In this document: piece by piece, positions 1 to 8,397 of the stretch
Layout: each line of letters opens with the position of its first letter
How positions within the stretch are numbered: the first letter of the stretch is position 1
DNA from: Palsa-360 sp963719875
Lineage (GTDB): Bacteria > Acidobacteriota > Terriglobia > Acidiferrales > UBA7541
Length of the DNA: 64,000 bases
Direction of reading: 5' to 3'
Assembly: GCA_963719875.1 (NCBI GenBank)
Contig: CAVRDJ010000002.1
Coordinates: forward strand, 2,604,001 to 2,668,000
The notes under the pieces: model-generated
What the model was told of the DNA's origin: nothing
What the model saw: the letters and a program-made list of their open reading frames with translations, nothing else
Database searches by the model: none
Made by a program: the position numbers and the translations under genes

Positions 1-526
1 CTGGAGTGCGTGGACCTGTAGGCGCGGCATCTCCTCCACCGCCGCCCGGCGGCATCTCGGGTGCGCGCGGCAATTCGGCGACCAGCGCGCCGGTCTTCGG
101 ATCGTATTTGCGGACGTTGCCCATCCCGTTGACGACGTTCCCGAGGTAGATGAACCCTTTGCTGTCCACCGTCATGCCGTGCCCTTGCGGCGGGTCGAAC
201 GAGCCGATGACGTCCCCATTCTTGTCGATGTGGATCATGGACGGCGGCCGGACGCAGCAATCCGCGATCGGGGGAGTAAGCTCTGCCTCCAGCTCAATAT
301 CGGTCAGGTCGTTTGGACGATCGTGCACCCAAACGTTGTCATCCTTGTCCACGGCCAACCCGGTGACGCCACCCATCTTCCATTTGTTCGGCAAAGGCTT
401 TGGCCAATCCGCATCCACCTTGTACTTTGGCGCGTTTTGCGTCCGCGCTCCTCGAGCACAAAACAAGACCACCAAGCACAGACCCGCCGCCAGGCCAAAC
501 GCCATTACACTTCTATCCCTACTCAT
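1..526 (-). CDS. NHL/SMP-30-type beta-propeller protein, 3' end cut by window edge
   Basis: Read on the minus strand from ATG at 526 and open to the window edge, so about 175 N-terminal residues are visible. A G-rich ribosome binding site (GGGGAGGG) precedes the ATG. The N-terminus has a hydrophobic export segment (residues 7-23, FGLAAGLCLVVLFC), then propeller-like repeats: GLAVDKDDNVWVHDR, IHIDKNGDVIGSFD, MTVDSKGFIYLGN and VRKYDPKTGALVAE, ending in a Gly/Pro-rich linker. This is the NHL / peptidyl-hydroxyglycine-lyase-like propeller seen again at 29.6-30.6 kb. The substrate is unknown; an extracytoplasmic ligand-binding or lyase role is inferred from fold only. Confidence 0.8.
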   Translation of the reverse strand, partial: MSRDRSVMAFGLAAGLCLVVLFCARGARTQNAPKYKVDADWPKPLPNKWKMGGVTGLAVDKDDNVWVHDRPNDLTDIELEAELTPPIADCCVRPPSMIHIDKNGDVIGSFDPPQGHGMTVDSKGFIYLGNVVNGMGNVRKYDPKTGALVAELPRAPEMPPGGGGGDAAPTGPRTP

Positions 527-600
527 GAGCCCTCCCCGTCATAATCCGCTGGAAATACTTTTCTGACTATCCCGGTGGGCCCCTTATACACCTGATACAA

Positions 601-732
601 TCAGGAAGCCAGTGCGGGCGCAGGATGCACCTGGCGCTCAATTTCAGAGACTTTGCCGGAGTACCTAGACATTTCCAGTTGGATTAGCGCGAGATAGTTC
701 AGGGGAGTGGTATCAGCCACGATCGATTGCAT
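601..732 (-). pseudogene. Truncated PIN-domain (DUF3368-like) toxin remnant
   Basis: A 43-codon minus-strand ORF starts with ATG directly after the stop codon of the UPF0175 gene. Its first residues, MQSIVADTTPLNYLALIQ, match the conserved start of PIN toxins of the DUF3368 type: the first catalytic Asp in VADTTPLNYL and the following hydrophobic helix. After about residue 19 the similarity ends and the frame closes with TGA at 601-603. A complete family member has about 150 residues with three further acidic active-site positions, none of which is present. The toxin is therefore broken and inactive. Confidence 0.65.
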
Positions 733-999
733 TTACATGCCAAGTTGCCGGTGCGTCTCGCGATCCCGCTCAAGGTCTTCAAGCGTATATTCCAGTTCGA
801 CGCCATGACTCTTCAGAAAGGCATCAACTTCCATGCGGGTTTCGTAGCCCAGCAACCGCCGAAGTTGGCCAGCCGAAATCTTGCGTTCGCGGTAGGCTGC
901 CAAAGTCAGCGTCTCGAACGCGGCGCGGGACAAATCTTGCCCCGGAGCAGCCAGGGCTGCGGAAAGTTCGTCAGGGAGGGCAATCGTGATGTGCTGCAT
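733..999 (-). CDS. UPF0175 family protein, antitoxin-like
   Basis: An 88-residue protein of the UPF0175 family. The ribbon-helix-helix-like start (MQHITIALPDELSAAL) is followed by the family signature AAYRERKISAGQLRRLLG and YETRMEVDAFLKSHGVELEY. UPF0175 proteins commonly stand directly before a PIN-domain DUF3368 toxin and are regarded as DNA-binding antitoxins. Here the neighbour in that position survives only as a 43-codon remnant whose ATG abuts this stop codon. The antitoxin itself looks intact at the usual length, so it is probably an orphan. No promoter is claimed. Confidence 0.85.
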   Translation of the reverse strand: MQHITIALPDELSAALAAPGQDLSRAAFETLTLAAYRERKISAGQLRRLLGYETRMEVDAFLKSHGVELEYTLEDLERDRETHRQLGM

Positions 1000-1097
1000 T
1001 CTGCAAAGATTATAGCATCATCCAACGAGAGAAATATCTTCGAGACAAGAAATATCCATGAAGGCAGCAAACTTTCCAACGGATGATTTCGTGGCTG

Positions 1098-2303
1098 CTA
1101 AAAGGCCTCTTGAAGAAGGCGCAGCAGGTCGCTTTCGTCAAAGGGAACGGGACTGTTGTCAAGTAGCCTTCGCACTGTGGACGCCATGTGTGAGAGTTGA
1201 GGAAGCTGCTCTTTTTTCAGGCCCAATGCTCGAAGGCCTTTCGGGATTCCAACTTTCGCGGCAAGTTCCTCGACGAGTCCAGCAGCGTGGCTGGCAGCGT
1301 CTCCGTCGGCCTTAGATTTGAGGTTCGGATCCAAACTGCGCGCGATGAAGGCCATTTCTGCAATGCGCGAGGGCGTGATGCTTCTCATTACCGTGGGCAA
1401 CAGGACGGCATTTCCTAAACCGTGCGGCGTGTGCGTCGCTTCCCCAACGGGATATTGCAGCGCGTGCACGGCGGCCGTTCCGGCGGATGAGAATGCCATC
1501 CCAGCAAGTAGGCTCGCCAAAGCCATCTCCTGCCTTGCAGCGCGGTCGCTCGGTTGAGCTACCGCCGTCGGCAGGAACTTTGCGATTGCCGAAATCGCTT
1601 TGGTCGCGAGAACGTCCGACATCGGATTCTTGCCGACGAAGATGGCGTGTGGAGAGCAATCGGTCCGGACCCGCGCACAGAATGATTCAATCGCGTGCGC
1701 GAGTGCGTCCATGCCGGAATGCGCCGTCACACTTGCGGGACACGAAACCGTCAGCGAAGGATCCACAATGGCCCACTTCGGAATCAGAGCGCGAGACGCT
1801 ATTCCAATTTTCATGGCACGCTCGGGGTCCGCGACCACCGCGACAGGACTCACTTCCGATCCGGTGCCCGCAGTTGTGGGAACCGCCACGACCGGCGCAA
1901 TCGGACCGGGAACACTATTTTCGCCGTAATAAGCGGAAAGCGGACCGGGATACTTCACTAGAATCGCCACGGCTTTGGACAAATCTAGGTTGCTGCCGCC
2001 GCCTAAACCAATCACGACGTCGGGCGCATAGGCCTGGGCCACCGCGGCGGCTCGCTCAATTGTCTGGCGATCCACTTCCGGTTGTCCGCCGTCAAAGATC
2101 TTGACCTCGGCTTTTCCCTCCGCGAGTTGCGCGAGCACGGTCTCACAGACGCCGGCCTTGACCATGTTCAGGTCCGTACAAACAAATACTCGAGGTCCGA
2201 ATTCGCGCGCAACGTCTCGCAACACACTTGCCGCGCCCCATCCAAAAAATATTCTGCCTGCAGTCGAAAACCCCCAGACAGGATTGCCGCCTTCAGAACT
2301 CAT
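1098..2303 (-). CDS. Iron-containing alcohol dehydrogenase
   Basis: A 401-residue member of the iron-type (group III) alcohol dehydrogenase / maleylacetate reductase family, which interconverts an alcohol and a carbonyl with NAD(P). Visible family motifs are GGGSNLDLSKA (nucleotide-binding loop), VPTTAGTGSEVSPVAVV, SGMDALAHAIESF (metal-ligand Asp and His), AVHALQYPVG and TPHGLGNAVLLPTVM (further metal His). The start MSSEGGNPVW is chosen because the upstream extension lies inside the preceding gene; the resulting overlap with the Ldh_2 gene is 11 bp. It is the last gene of a four-gene minus-strand operon, so a role in oxidising or reducing a hydroxy-acid or aldehyde intermediate is likely. 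Substrate unknown. Confidence 0.9.
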   Translation of the reverse strand: MSSEGGNPVWGFSTAGRIFFGWGAASVLRDVAREFGPRVFVCTDLNMVKAGVCETVLAQLAEGKAEVKIFDGGQPEVDRQTIERAAAVAQAYAPDVVIGLGGGSNLDLSKAVAILVKYPGPLSAYYGENSVPGPIAPVVAVPTTAGTGSEVSPVAVVADPERAMKIGIASRALIPKWAIVDPSLTVSCPASVTAHSGMDALAHAIESFCARVRTDCSPHAIFVGKNPMSDVLATKAISAIAKFLPTAVAQPSDRAARQEMALASLLAGMAFSSAGTAAVHALQYPVGEATHTPHGLGNAVLLPTVMRSITPSRIAEMAFIARSLDPNLKSKADGDAASHAAGLVEELAAKVGIPKGLRALGLKKEQLPQLSHMASTVRRLLDNSPVPFDESDLLRLLQEAF

Positions 2304-3333
2304 CTTTGAGCCTTTCTGCTGCGAGCCAAACTTCCTTTGGAAGGGGGATTCCGGAGCGCGCTCGCTCTTCTCGAAGCTGCCGCGCCCGGTCACCGGGTAC
2401 GATAACATTAGGGAAACCCTTCTGCGGCGGCGAATGGCGAAGTTCATCGAGGTAGGATGCGACACGGCTCGCGAGTGTGGGTCCGCCCGCAAACGCTCCC
2501 GGGTTCATCAAAAGAAAAAAATCTCCCTTCGTGCAGCGAAACTCCGTATCTAAAGTACCGAGGACGAGCCGCCCGATCTCTCCTCCCGGTAAAAGCCCGG
2601 CGAGTATTCCAATCGAAATGCCGAGACCGTAGCCCTTGGCTCCGGCCGCGGGAGTGAGCGAGCCATTCAACGCGTCGGACGGATTCGTCGTCGGGTTGCC
2701 ATCGGCATCGATCGCCCATCCGGGAGGAATTGGCTCGCCGCGATGCTTGCTGGCATAGATTTTGCCAATGGCGCTCGTGGAAGTGGCCATGTCAAACACG
2801 AATGGCGCGGGATGGCTCGGAATGCCGATGGCGATCGGGTTGGTGCCCACGAGCGCTTTGGTGCCGCCATGCGGATGAACGAGTGCTTCACTTTCCGTCA
2901 TCGCCAGGCAGATGAGGCCTTCCCGCGCCCGCTTCTCGCAGTAGTACCCGATCATCCCGAGGTGACTGCTGTTGCGAATGGCCACCGCGACGATCCCCCT
3001 CTGTTCCAGCACAGGCCTTGCCCGCTCGAGCGCGGACTCCGCAACAAATGGACCCAAGCCATCTTTTCCGTCCACGCTCAGTACGGAATCGGCAGTCCAG
3101 TTGTAGTCGGGATCGACATCGACACGGATGAGGCGCTTCTTGATGCGAGCCGCTAAAACGGGGAGGCGTTGCAATCCATGAGAATGATGGCCGCGCAGAT
3201 CCGCTTCCGTAAGCACGTCCGCTTGAATCGAATATTCCTGGTGGTTGGCTCCCAGCCTGGTCAGGACGTGAACGATTAATTTCCGTTCGTCTTCCGAAGA
3301 AACGACAATGGAAGTTTCAAGTGGAACGGTCAT
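2293..3333 (-). CDS. Malate/L-lactate dehydrogenase family (Ldh_2) oxidoreductase
   Basis: 346 residues, full length for the Ldh_2 family (ureidoglycolate, sulfolactate and malate dehydrogenases), which oxidise 2-hydroxy acids with NAD(P) through a non-Rossmann fold. Family landmarks are the N-terminal helix with TEADLRGHHSHGLQRLP (catalytic His region), VAIRNSSHLGMIGYY (second conserved His), NPIAIGIPSHPAPFVFDMAT (nucleotide-binding stretch) and GAKGYGLGISIGILAGLL. The 3' end overlaps the alcohol dehydrogenase start by 11 bp, which implies translational coupling. It lies 164 bp downstream of the isochorismatase-fold gene. The physiological 2-hydroxy acid cannot be told from sequence. Confidence 0.9.
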   Translation of the reverse strand: MTVPLETSIVVSSEDERKLIVHVLTRLGANHQEYSIQADVLTEADLRGHHSHGLQRLPVLAARIKKRLIRVDVDPDYNWTADSVLSVDGKDGLGPFVAESALERARPVLEQRGIVAVAIRNSSHLGMIGYYCEKRAREGLICLAMTESEALVHPHGGTKALVGTNPIAIGIPSHPAPFVFDMATSTSAIGKIYASKHRGEPIPPGWAIDADGNPTTNPSDALNGSLTPAAGAKGYGLGISIGILAGLLPGGEIGRLVLGTLDTEFRCTKGDFFLLMNPGAFAGGPTLASRVASYLDELRHSPPQKGFPNVIVPGDRARQLREERARSGIPLPKEVWLAAERLKDEF

Positions 3334-3497
3334 GCACTCTCTTTAATTCCAATCAGCGAATTCATCGCGCCGCGCGAGGAAGTTTGGCTCGCCTTGGAGG
3401 GCCCGGCTTCATCCCGGCCCTAACGGCATTCCTAAATTCGGCTTTAGCCGCTGAAGTTGAGTTTGCTTGCAGCTCGCCGCAATGTGGCGGCGCCTGG

Positions 3498-4109
3498 CTA
3501 ACCGAGAGCCTGAATAATTTCTTCGCAGCTCAGGCGGTCGGCGATATTTTGAAGTGCAAAATTAATTCCCGCGTTTTGCCACTCGTCGTTGATGGTGGAT
3601 GTTCCGTCGGTCGCTACGACAACCTCGTAGCCCGAGTCGGCGCCGTGTCTCGCCGTGTGTTCGATGGAAAAATTGGTCCAGGCCCCGGTGATCACCAAGG
3701 AATCGATCCCGTGCCCTTGCAGGATCGTTTCGAGCTTGGTGCCGTGAAACCCGTTCATGCGCATTTTCTCGACTACAACGTCTCCCTTTTGAGGCTCGAG
3801 TCCCTCGACCGGCGCCGCCCCCCACGTTCCCCGCACCACGGCTTTGCTCTCCGCCAAACCACGGAAGAGCGGGGCGTTCAACTTGAGACCGGGCGCGCCA
3901 GGTTCGACGATGTAATGGATGTGAATCACAATCGCACCGGCCTTGCGCATCGCAGCGGCCAATTTTTTCACGTTTTCAACGACGTTCTGTTTCTTCGCAT
4001 GGGCAGGCGCGCCGGAAGAAGCAAACGCGCCACCCTCGATAATGACGTCATTTTGCAAATCCTGAATGATCAGCGCCGTCTTTCGCGCGTTGAGCTTTCG
4101 ATCGGCCAT
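3498..4109 (-). CDS. Isochorismatase-fold hydrolase with Ser at the nucleophile position
   Basis: 203 residues from ATG at 4109, chosen for its AGAGGGAAC ribosome binding site and the start of the fold (TALIIQDLQND). Cysteine hydrolases of this fold (nicotinamidase, N-carbamoylsarcosine amidase, ureidoacrylate amidase) use an Asp-Lys-Cys triad. Asp17 (IIQDLQND) and Lys115 (VVVEKMRMNGFHG) are present. In the signature TGAWTNFSIEHTAR the nucleophile position carries Ser148 rather than Cys. Isochorismatases proper also lack the Cys, so the protein may be a hydrolase with another mechanism, or a diverged amidase. It begins 8 bp after the SMP-30 gene, within the same operon. Confidence 0.85.
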   Translation of the reverse strand: MADRKLNARKTALIIQDLQNDVIIEGGAFASSGAPAHAKKQNVVENVKKLAAAMRKAGAIVIHIHYIVEPGAPGLKLNAPLFRGLAESKAVVRGTWGAAPVEGLEPQKGDVVVEKMRMNGFHGTKLETILQGHGIDSLVITGAWTNFSIEHTARHGADSGYEVVVATDGTSTINDEWQNAGINFALQNIADRLSCEEIIQALG

Positions 4110-4117
4110 GTTCCCTC

Positions 4118-5041
4118 TTAGCGCATACTCATGTATGCGACAGGATTTCCTCGAACTTTCATCTTTACGCGATAGATCGACGTCGAGCAGGCACAATACA
4201 GCTCGTCCCAGTTCCGGCCGCCCCAGTTCAGATTCCCGGCATGCTCGGGCATGCGAATTACACCCAAATGCTCCGCCTTAGGGCTCAGGACCCAAATGCC
4301 GCGCGGGCCTGTCACGTAGATATTGCCCCGCTCATCGGCTTTCATGCCGTCGACGATGCCGTTCTCGAGAACGCCGTCGCCAATATTCGCAGCGAAGATG
4401 CGGCTTCTGCTCAGTGAACCGTCAGGAGCGACGTCGAATGCACGGATGTGCGCTCGCGGGGAATCGTTCACATACAGAATTTTCTCATCCGGCGAAAAAC
4501 ACACACCGTTGGTCTGGCCAAAATCATCCGTTTCCAGATGCAGCTTTCCGTCGGGCGAAATTCGGAAGAGGCCCTGAAATCCCAAATCCTGTTTGCGTTC
4601 GAGCCCGAACACCGGCATCCGGCCATACGAGGGATCGCTAAAATAAATGGATTTATCGGAGCGAAGCACCACATCGTTGGGGCTGTTGAGCTCCTTTCCC
4701 TGCCAGTGAGTCGCGAGGACTTTGCGTTCGCCCGAGGGAGTCTCCATCACGAGCGAGCTGGTGACATGCTCGCAGACGTACAAATTTCCCGCAGCGTCAT
4801 AGGTCATGCCATTGCACTTATTACTGGGTTTCCGGACTTCCTTGACGCCATCCGCGGCGCTCCAGCGGCGGCGCACGTCACCGGGCATGTCACTGAAGTA
4901 CAGGCATTGCTCTTTCGGATTCCAAATAGGGCCTTCTGTAAACCAAAAACCCGTACAAATTTTTTCAACGATCGCGTCTTTATCAATCAGCTTGAGCAAC
5001 TCGGTCGATTTGACTTCGACGGCCTTGATGGAATCATTCAT
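4118..5041 (-). CDS. SMP-30/gluconolactonase-type lactonase
   Basis: 307-residue six-bladed propeller of the SMP-30/gluconolactonase/LRE family, which hydrolyses sugar and related lactones with a bound divalent metal. The usual metal ligands can be placed: Glu in WFTEGPIWNP, Asn in ELNSPNDVVL and Asp in LYVNDSPRAHIRAFD. YFSDPSYGRMP is also typical. There is no signal peptide, so it is cytoplasmic. It is the first gene of the minus-strand operon that continues with the isochorismatase-fold hydrolase, Ldh_2 and iron-type alcohol dehydrogenase genes. Together these suggest opening of a lactone or cyclic compound followed by oxidation of a hydroxy-acid. Confidence 0.88.
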   Translation of the reverse strand: MNDSIKAVEVKSTELLKLIDKDAIVEKICTGFWFTEGPIWNPKEQCLYFSDMPGDVRRRWSAADGVKEVRKPSNKCNGMTYDAAGNLYVCEHVTSSLVMETPSGERKVLATHWQGKELNSPNDVVLRSDKSIYFSDPSYGRMPVFGLERKQDLGFQGLFRISPDGKLHLETDDFGQTNGVCFSPDEKILYVNDSPRAHIRAFDVAPDGSLSRSRIFAANIGDGVLENGIVDGMKADERGNIYVTGPRGIWVLSPKAEHLGVIRMPEHAGNLNWGGRNWDELYCACSTSIYRVKMKVRGNPVAYMSMR

Positions 5042-5204
5042 TCCGTTTTCACGCCTCCTGAACGTCCAAGCTCATCCGGCAGCTGGACGCGCTCATCACT
5101 TGTTCAGCAAAATTTCCGATTTCATCTTTATCTTTGCGCGAAACTATATGCTCGGCGCAATCTCGTGTCAAACTCTGATCGCCGCGCGGACTTTTTTCTG
5201 CGCG

Positions 5205-8036
5205 CTAGAAACACTTCCATACTTTTCCATTCGAGAACGCCAGGGCCGCGGCCGAACCGCTCCCCGCGCACGTCTGTCCTTCAGTGGTCACAGCAGTCGA
5301 GTCGATAACCCGCCGCATTTGCCCTGCATTTCCAGCGGCGGCAGCGGGAAGCTGCGAGACGGTGATCGGCGGCGCTTGAAAGAAAGGCGCGTAGGCTCCC
5401 GTGCCGTTCACGATCGTCGAGCCGGTTCCCGTTACGGTCGGCGGCACATATTGCGTTGGCGCTGCACTCGTGTCGGAGTAACTCGTTCCCGTCGTATGCA
5501 ACGCGACTCGCAGCCACGGCCCAGCCCCCACAGAAATAGACCCATCCGGGCTGACGCAGGGATTAGTTGTGTTGCAGCGCCAAACGTTGTAGCTGTATGC
5601 ACCGAGCGATGCGTTCCACCTGAGGCTCACCGTCTGCGTTCCATTTGAGGTGGTCACCGGAGAAGACGGAGCTGACATAATCGTTTCCCCGTTGTCCGCC
5701 CCAACCGCCGTCACCGTATAGACCCAAGTTCCCGCTGGAACGCTGCCGCCCGCAGCTGCATTGCCTGCAACGCTCGTCGGCACGGCGAGATCGAACCACC
5801 AGCTATATCCTCCAACCCCGTGCATCGGCATGCCGACCGTGTAAAGTGAGCCGAATACGCCGGAGTAATTGCCGGTGGTGGCATAGGGCGCATAAACGAA
5901 AGGAAAAAGGCCGCCCGTCTTGTACAGAATGTCCCTGTTTGGAAACGCACTGGCTTTCTGGAACTGGCTGTCGATGTCCGCATAAGCGGGACGTAATCCA
6001 CTAAAGAGAGGCGCCTGCGCGCCCCCGGTTGGATAATGAGCGGTGATGTGCGGTCCCAAATATCCTGAATTTGGATTAAAGTACAGCGCTGCCTCTAGAG
6101 GTTGGCCTTCCGTGTCTTGCGACGCATCGTTGAACGTGAGCGGAGCGGACTCGGTACAAGCGATGCACGTGAAGTACGGGATGATCCCACCTTGCCTGTA
6201 GGACCAGTTGCTCACAAAGCCCGCGACTCCGCTTACGCTTCCGTCACCACTGTGACCCCCTCCCCACGCAATCCCGCGCCGGTTGACCGTGGTTCGATCC
6301 ATCGTGACTTCGATCCCGTTATTCCCGTAATTCTGTCCGGGAGCAACCCAAAAGGACGGCGTCCAGCTCTTGTCGCTAACCTGATCCGGCCCCGTGGAGA
6401 GAGTTATTTTATTGAAGTGGTAATTGGCGATCGTTTGAGTCGTGTCCCGCAGGATTACGGCCATTCCCGTATAGTCCGTCGGCGAGCCTCCGGAGCCAGT
6501 CAAGAAATTTACGTAATCGAAATTCGCCGGCGCCGCGTTGTCAGCGACGAGCAAAGTGCCGCCGTTGGCATTTTGATCGATGATGTCCAAGCCTCTGAGA
6601 CTATTTCCTGTTCCCATTAAATACACGCCAGGACTCGCCGCGTTTACATACACGCCAGCGCCGCTGTACCCGCCGAACTGTGGAGTGCCTTGGCTCGACC
6701 AGTCGCCGAACCAATTGTCGCTGGCGGCCAAACTGACGGTTTCATTCAACGTCAGTTTCCCGGATTGCCAGATCGTTACCTGCTTTGGAACCGGGAGGTA
6801 CGAATTGATGACGTAAGGGCGCAGGGCCGGAGGGATGAAGATCGCCCCGCCTAGATAAGAGTCCGATGCACCATGATCCGTATGGAAATAGGCTGTGCTG
6901 TTCAACGCGCGCAAAATCCCGGGAGCGTCGTCGAAAACCACCGTCTTTTTGCCGGCGGTTTGAGATGGCGCGTCATGGAGCGTGTACGTCACGCCGTCGA
7001 CCGCAATCGCCGTCACCCAAGTGGTCAGAGGGTCATTCGTCGCCGATCCAGTGCAGATCGCGTTCGTCACGTAGGAAGGAAACACTTGACCGTCCATGTA
7101 AGGCGAGCCGTAATCCTCGAACGCGGCGTCGGTGTAGCCGTTCAGCAGTCCAGTGGGCTTCGTCACGCCGATCAGTTTGAGAGATTTTTCTCCCGGCCGC
7201 ATTCCGCAGACGTAGTACTCCCACGCGCCGGGGAGCACCTTCCACTTGAGATAATTCTCCTGGTAATACGCGACAGTGCCGCCGCCGGAATAGCTGACCG
7301 TATCGCCCACCATCCATCCCTGCGCCCGCGTGTCCGTCGGAGTTGTCCACAACTCGAATTGCGTGCTGCTGTCGATTTGCGCGACGTTGTACCAGCCGCC
7401 GAACTGCTGGCTGTTCTTCGGTTCCATTTCGACGAGAGCGCCGACCACAAGTCTGTTTGGCTCTGTGGTGACTACCGTGATCCTGTCATTCTTTCTCGAC
7501 AAGGTGCTGATGCCGGCCTTTTGCAGCCCGAGAGAGGCTTGTCCGGTATTGATCTCTACCGGAGCGGCGGGAGCTGTGAGTGCGCCATAGATGTCACGAG
7601 CCACAACGGTGTACTCATACCTGGAGTTGCCTGTAGGACCCTTCATCGCCGATCTCGTGTCTGCAAGCCCCCACGGCTCGCTGGGCGTCACCGTCAGGTC
7701 GGTTGGCGTGCCCATCGTGTTCGTCGCGCCGCAACCGTAGATCGTCACGCCGTCATTGAGTTGGAATGCATGCGGTACGGCAATCACAACTTGGTTGTTT
7801 CCACGCACGCAATTGGCCGTCGTCGAAGGCGTACCGCCAGCGGGAGCGCGCGCGCCAAAGCACGAAACGTCCGCCCACGGAATCGGACCGCAAAAACGAT
7901 TGTTGTTGGTCCAGTTGTTGTCCGCTTCGAACCCGCGCCCAGCTGTAGACGTGTTCGTCGATGCGCCCTGCCCCCATGCGGGAGGAGTGATGAGCGCCAG
8001 CCACACAAGAAGAATAAATGCCAGGACCTTTTTCAT
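5205..8036 (-). CDS. Large secreted protein, pectate-lyase-like start and Fn3-like C-terminal part
   Basis: 943 residues from ATG at 8036, which begins a clear Sec signal peptide (MKKVLAFILLVWLALITPP, cleavage after AWGQ). The mature part opens with DVSCFGARAPAGGTPSTTANC, resembling the start of pectate-lyase-superfamily (tail-spike-like) beta-helices. The centre is rich in Gly, Asn, Ser and Thr, as in beta-helical or adhesin-like proteins. Near the C-terminus is a fibronectin-III-like segment (GTWVYTVTAVGADNGETIMS ... VSLRWNASLGAYSYNVWRC). The end has SQLPAAAAGNAGQMRRVIDS and GKVWKCF, often seen at the ends of phage-tail or surface proteins. No catalytic residues can be named. An extracellular or surface role is inferred. 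Confidence 0.7.
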   Translation of the reverse strand: MKKVLAFILLVWLALITPPAWGQGASTNTSTAGRGFEADNNWTNNNRFCGPIPWADVSCFGARAPAGGTPSTTANCVRGNNQVVIAVPHAFQLNDGVTIYGCGATNTMGTPTDLTVTPSEPWGLADTRSAMKGPTGNSRYEYTVVARDIYGALTAPAAPVEINTGQASLGLQKAGISTLSRKNDRITVVTTEPNRLVVGALVEMEPKNSQQFGGWYNVAQIDSSTQFELWTTPTDTRAQGWMVGDTVSYSGGGTVAYYQENYLKWKVLPGAWEYYVCGMRPGEKSLKLIGVTKPTGLLNGYTDAAFEDYGSPYMDGQVFPSYVTNAICTGSATNDPLTTWVTAIAVDGVTYTLHDAPSQTAGKKTVVFDDAPGILRALNSTAYFHTDHGASDSYLGGAIFIPPALRPYVINSYLPVPKQVTIWQSGKLTLNETVSLAASDNWFGDWSSQGTPQFGGYSGAGVYVNAASPGVYLMGTGNSLRGLDIIDQNANGGTLLVADNAAPANFDYVNFLTGSGGSPTDYTGMAVILRDTTQTIANYHFNKITLSTGPDQVSDKSWTPSFWVAPGQNYGNNGIEVTMDRTTVNRRGIAWGGGHSGDGSVSGVAGFVSNWSYRQGGIIPYFTCIACTESAPLTFNDASQDTEGQPLEAALYFNPNSGYLGPHITAHYPTGGAQAPLFSGLRPAYADIDSQFQKASAFPNRDILYKTGGLFPFVYAPYATTGNYSGVFGSLYTVGMPMHGVGGYSWWFDLAVPTSVAGNAAAGGSVPAGTWVYTVTAVGADNGETIMSAPSSPVTTSNGTQTVSLRWNASLGAYSYNVWRCNTTNPCVSPDGSISVGAGPWLRVALHTTGTSYSDTSAAPTQYVPPTVTGTGSTIVNGTGAYAPFFQAPPITVSQLPAAAAGNAGQMRRVIDSTAVTTEGQTCAGSGSAAALAFSNGKVWKCF

Positions 8037-8240
8037 CAGTTTGGCTCCACGATGACCCAGTTCGCGCCGTCCGACTCGACGGTCGCGATCATCGGGAGTG
8101 TAGCACTGCGAAAGGTATCCCTGAACACCGTGACGTTCGGGTGAGCGCACCCAAGTCCAGTGAAGTCATCTATTCGGGAATGGACCGGCCACTTCTCAAT
8201 AGGGGAGAGATTGGAAGATAGGTGGGAGCTAGCACTGTAC
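8036..8240 (-). pseudogene. Possible 3' fragment of a gene coupled to the large secreted protein
   Basis: A minus-strand frame without a usable start codon runs for about 68 codons and ends with GANWVIVEPN and a TGA whose A is also the A of the downstream ATG (TGATG overlap). Such overlaps usually mark translational coupling. The visible peptide (FTGLGCAHPNVTVFRDT ... ATVESDGANWVIVEP) has a phage-tail or secreted-protein flavour but no recognised domain. A stop codon lies just upstream, so either a 5'-truncated remnant or chance. Confidence 0.25.
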
Positions 8241-8361
8241 CACTAAGCTTTTTTCCGGTGAGGTGGGTTACGAGGAGCCGAACAGTTTTCCGAGGGCAGT
8301 GAGAGTATCTTTTTGATCTAGCGGAACAGCAAAATTCAATAGAAGCGATACGGAAATGTAA

Positions 8362-8389
8362 GTGCGGCCCGCGCCGGGGCGGGCCGCAC
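8362..8389 (-). terminator. GC-rich hairpin after the TPR gene
   Basis: A perfect 11-bp stem (GTGCGGCCCGC with GCGGGCCGCAC) and a 6-nt loop lie 9 bp beyond the stop codon of the TPR gene on the minus strand. No U-run follows, so it may act as a transcript-end stabilising hairpin rather than a classical intrinsic terminator. Confidence 0.55.
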
Positions 8390-8397
8390 CTCGGTCT

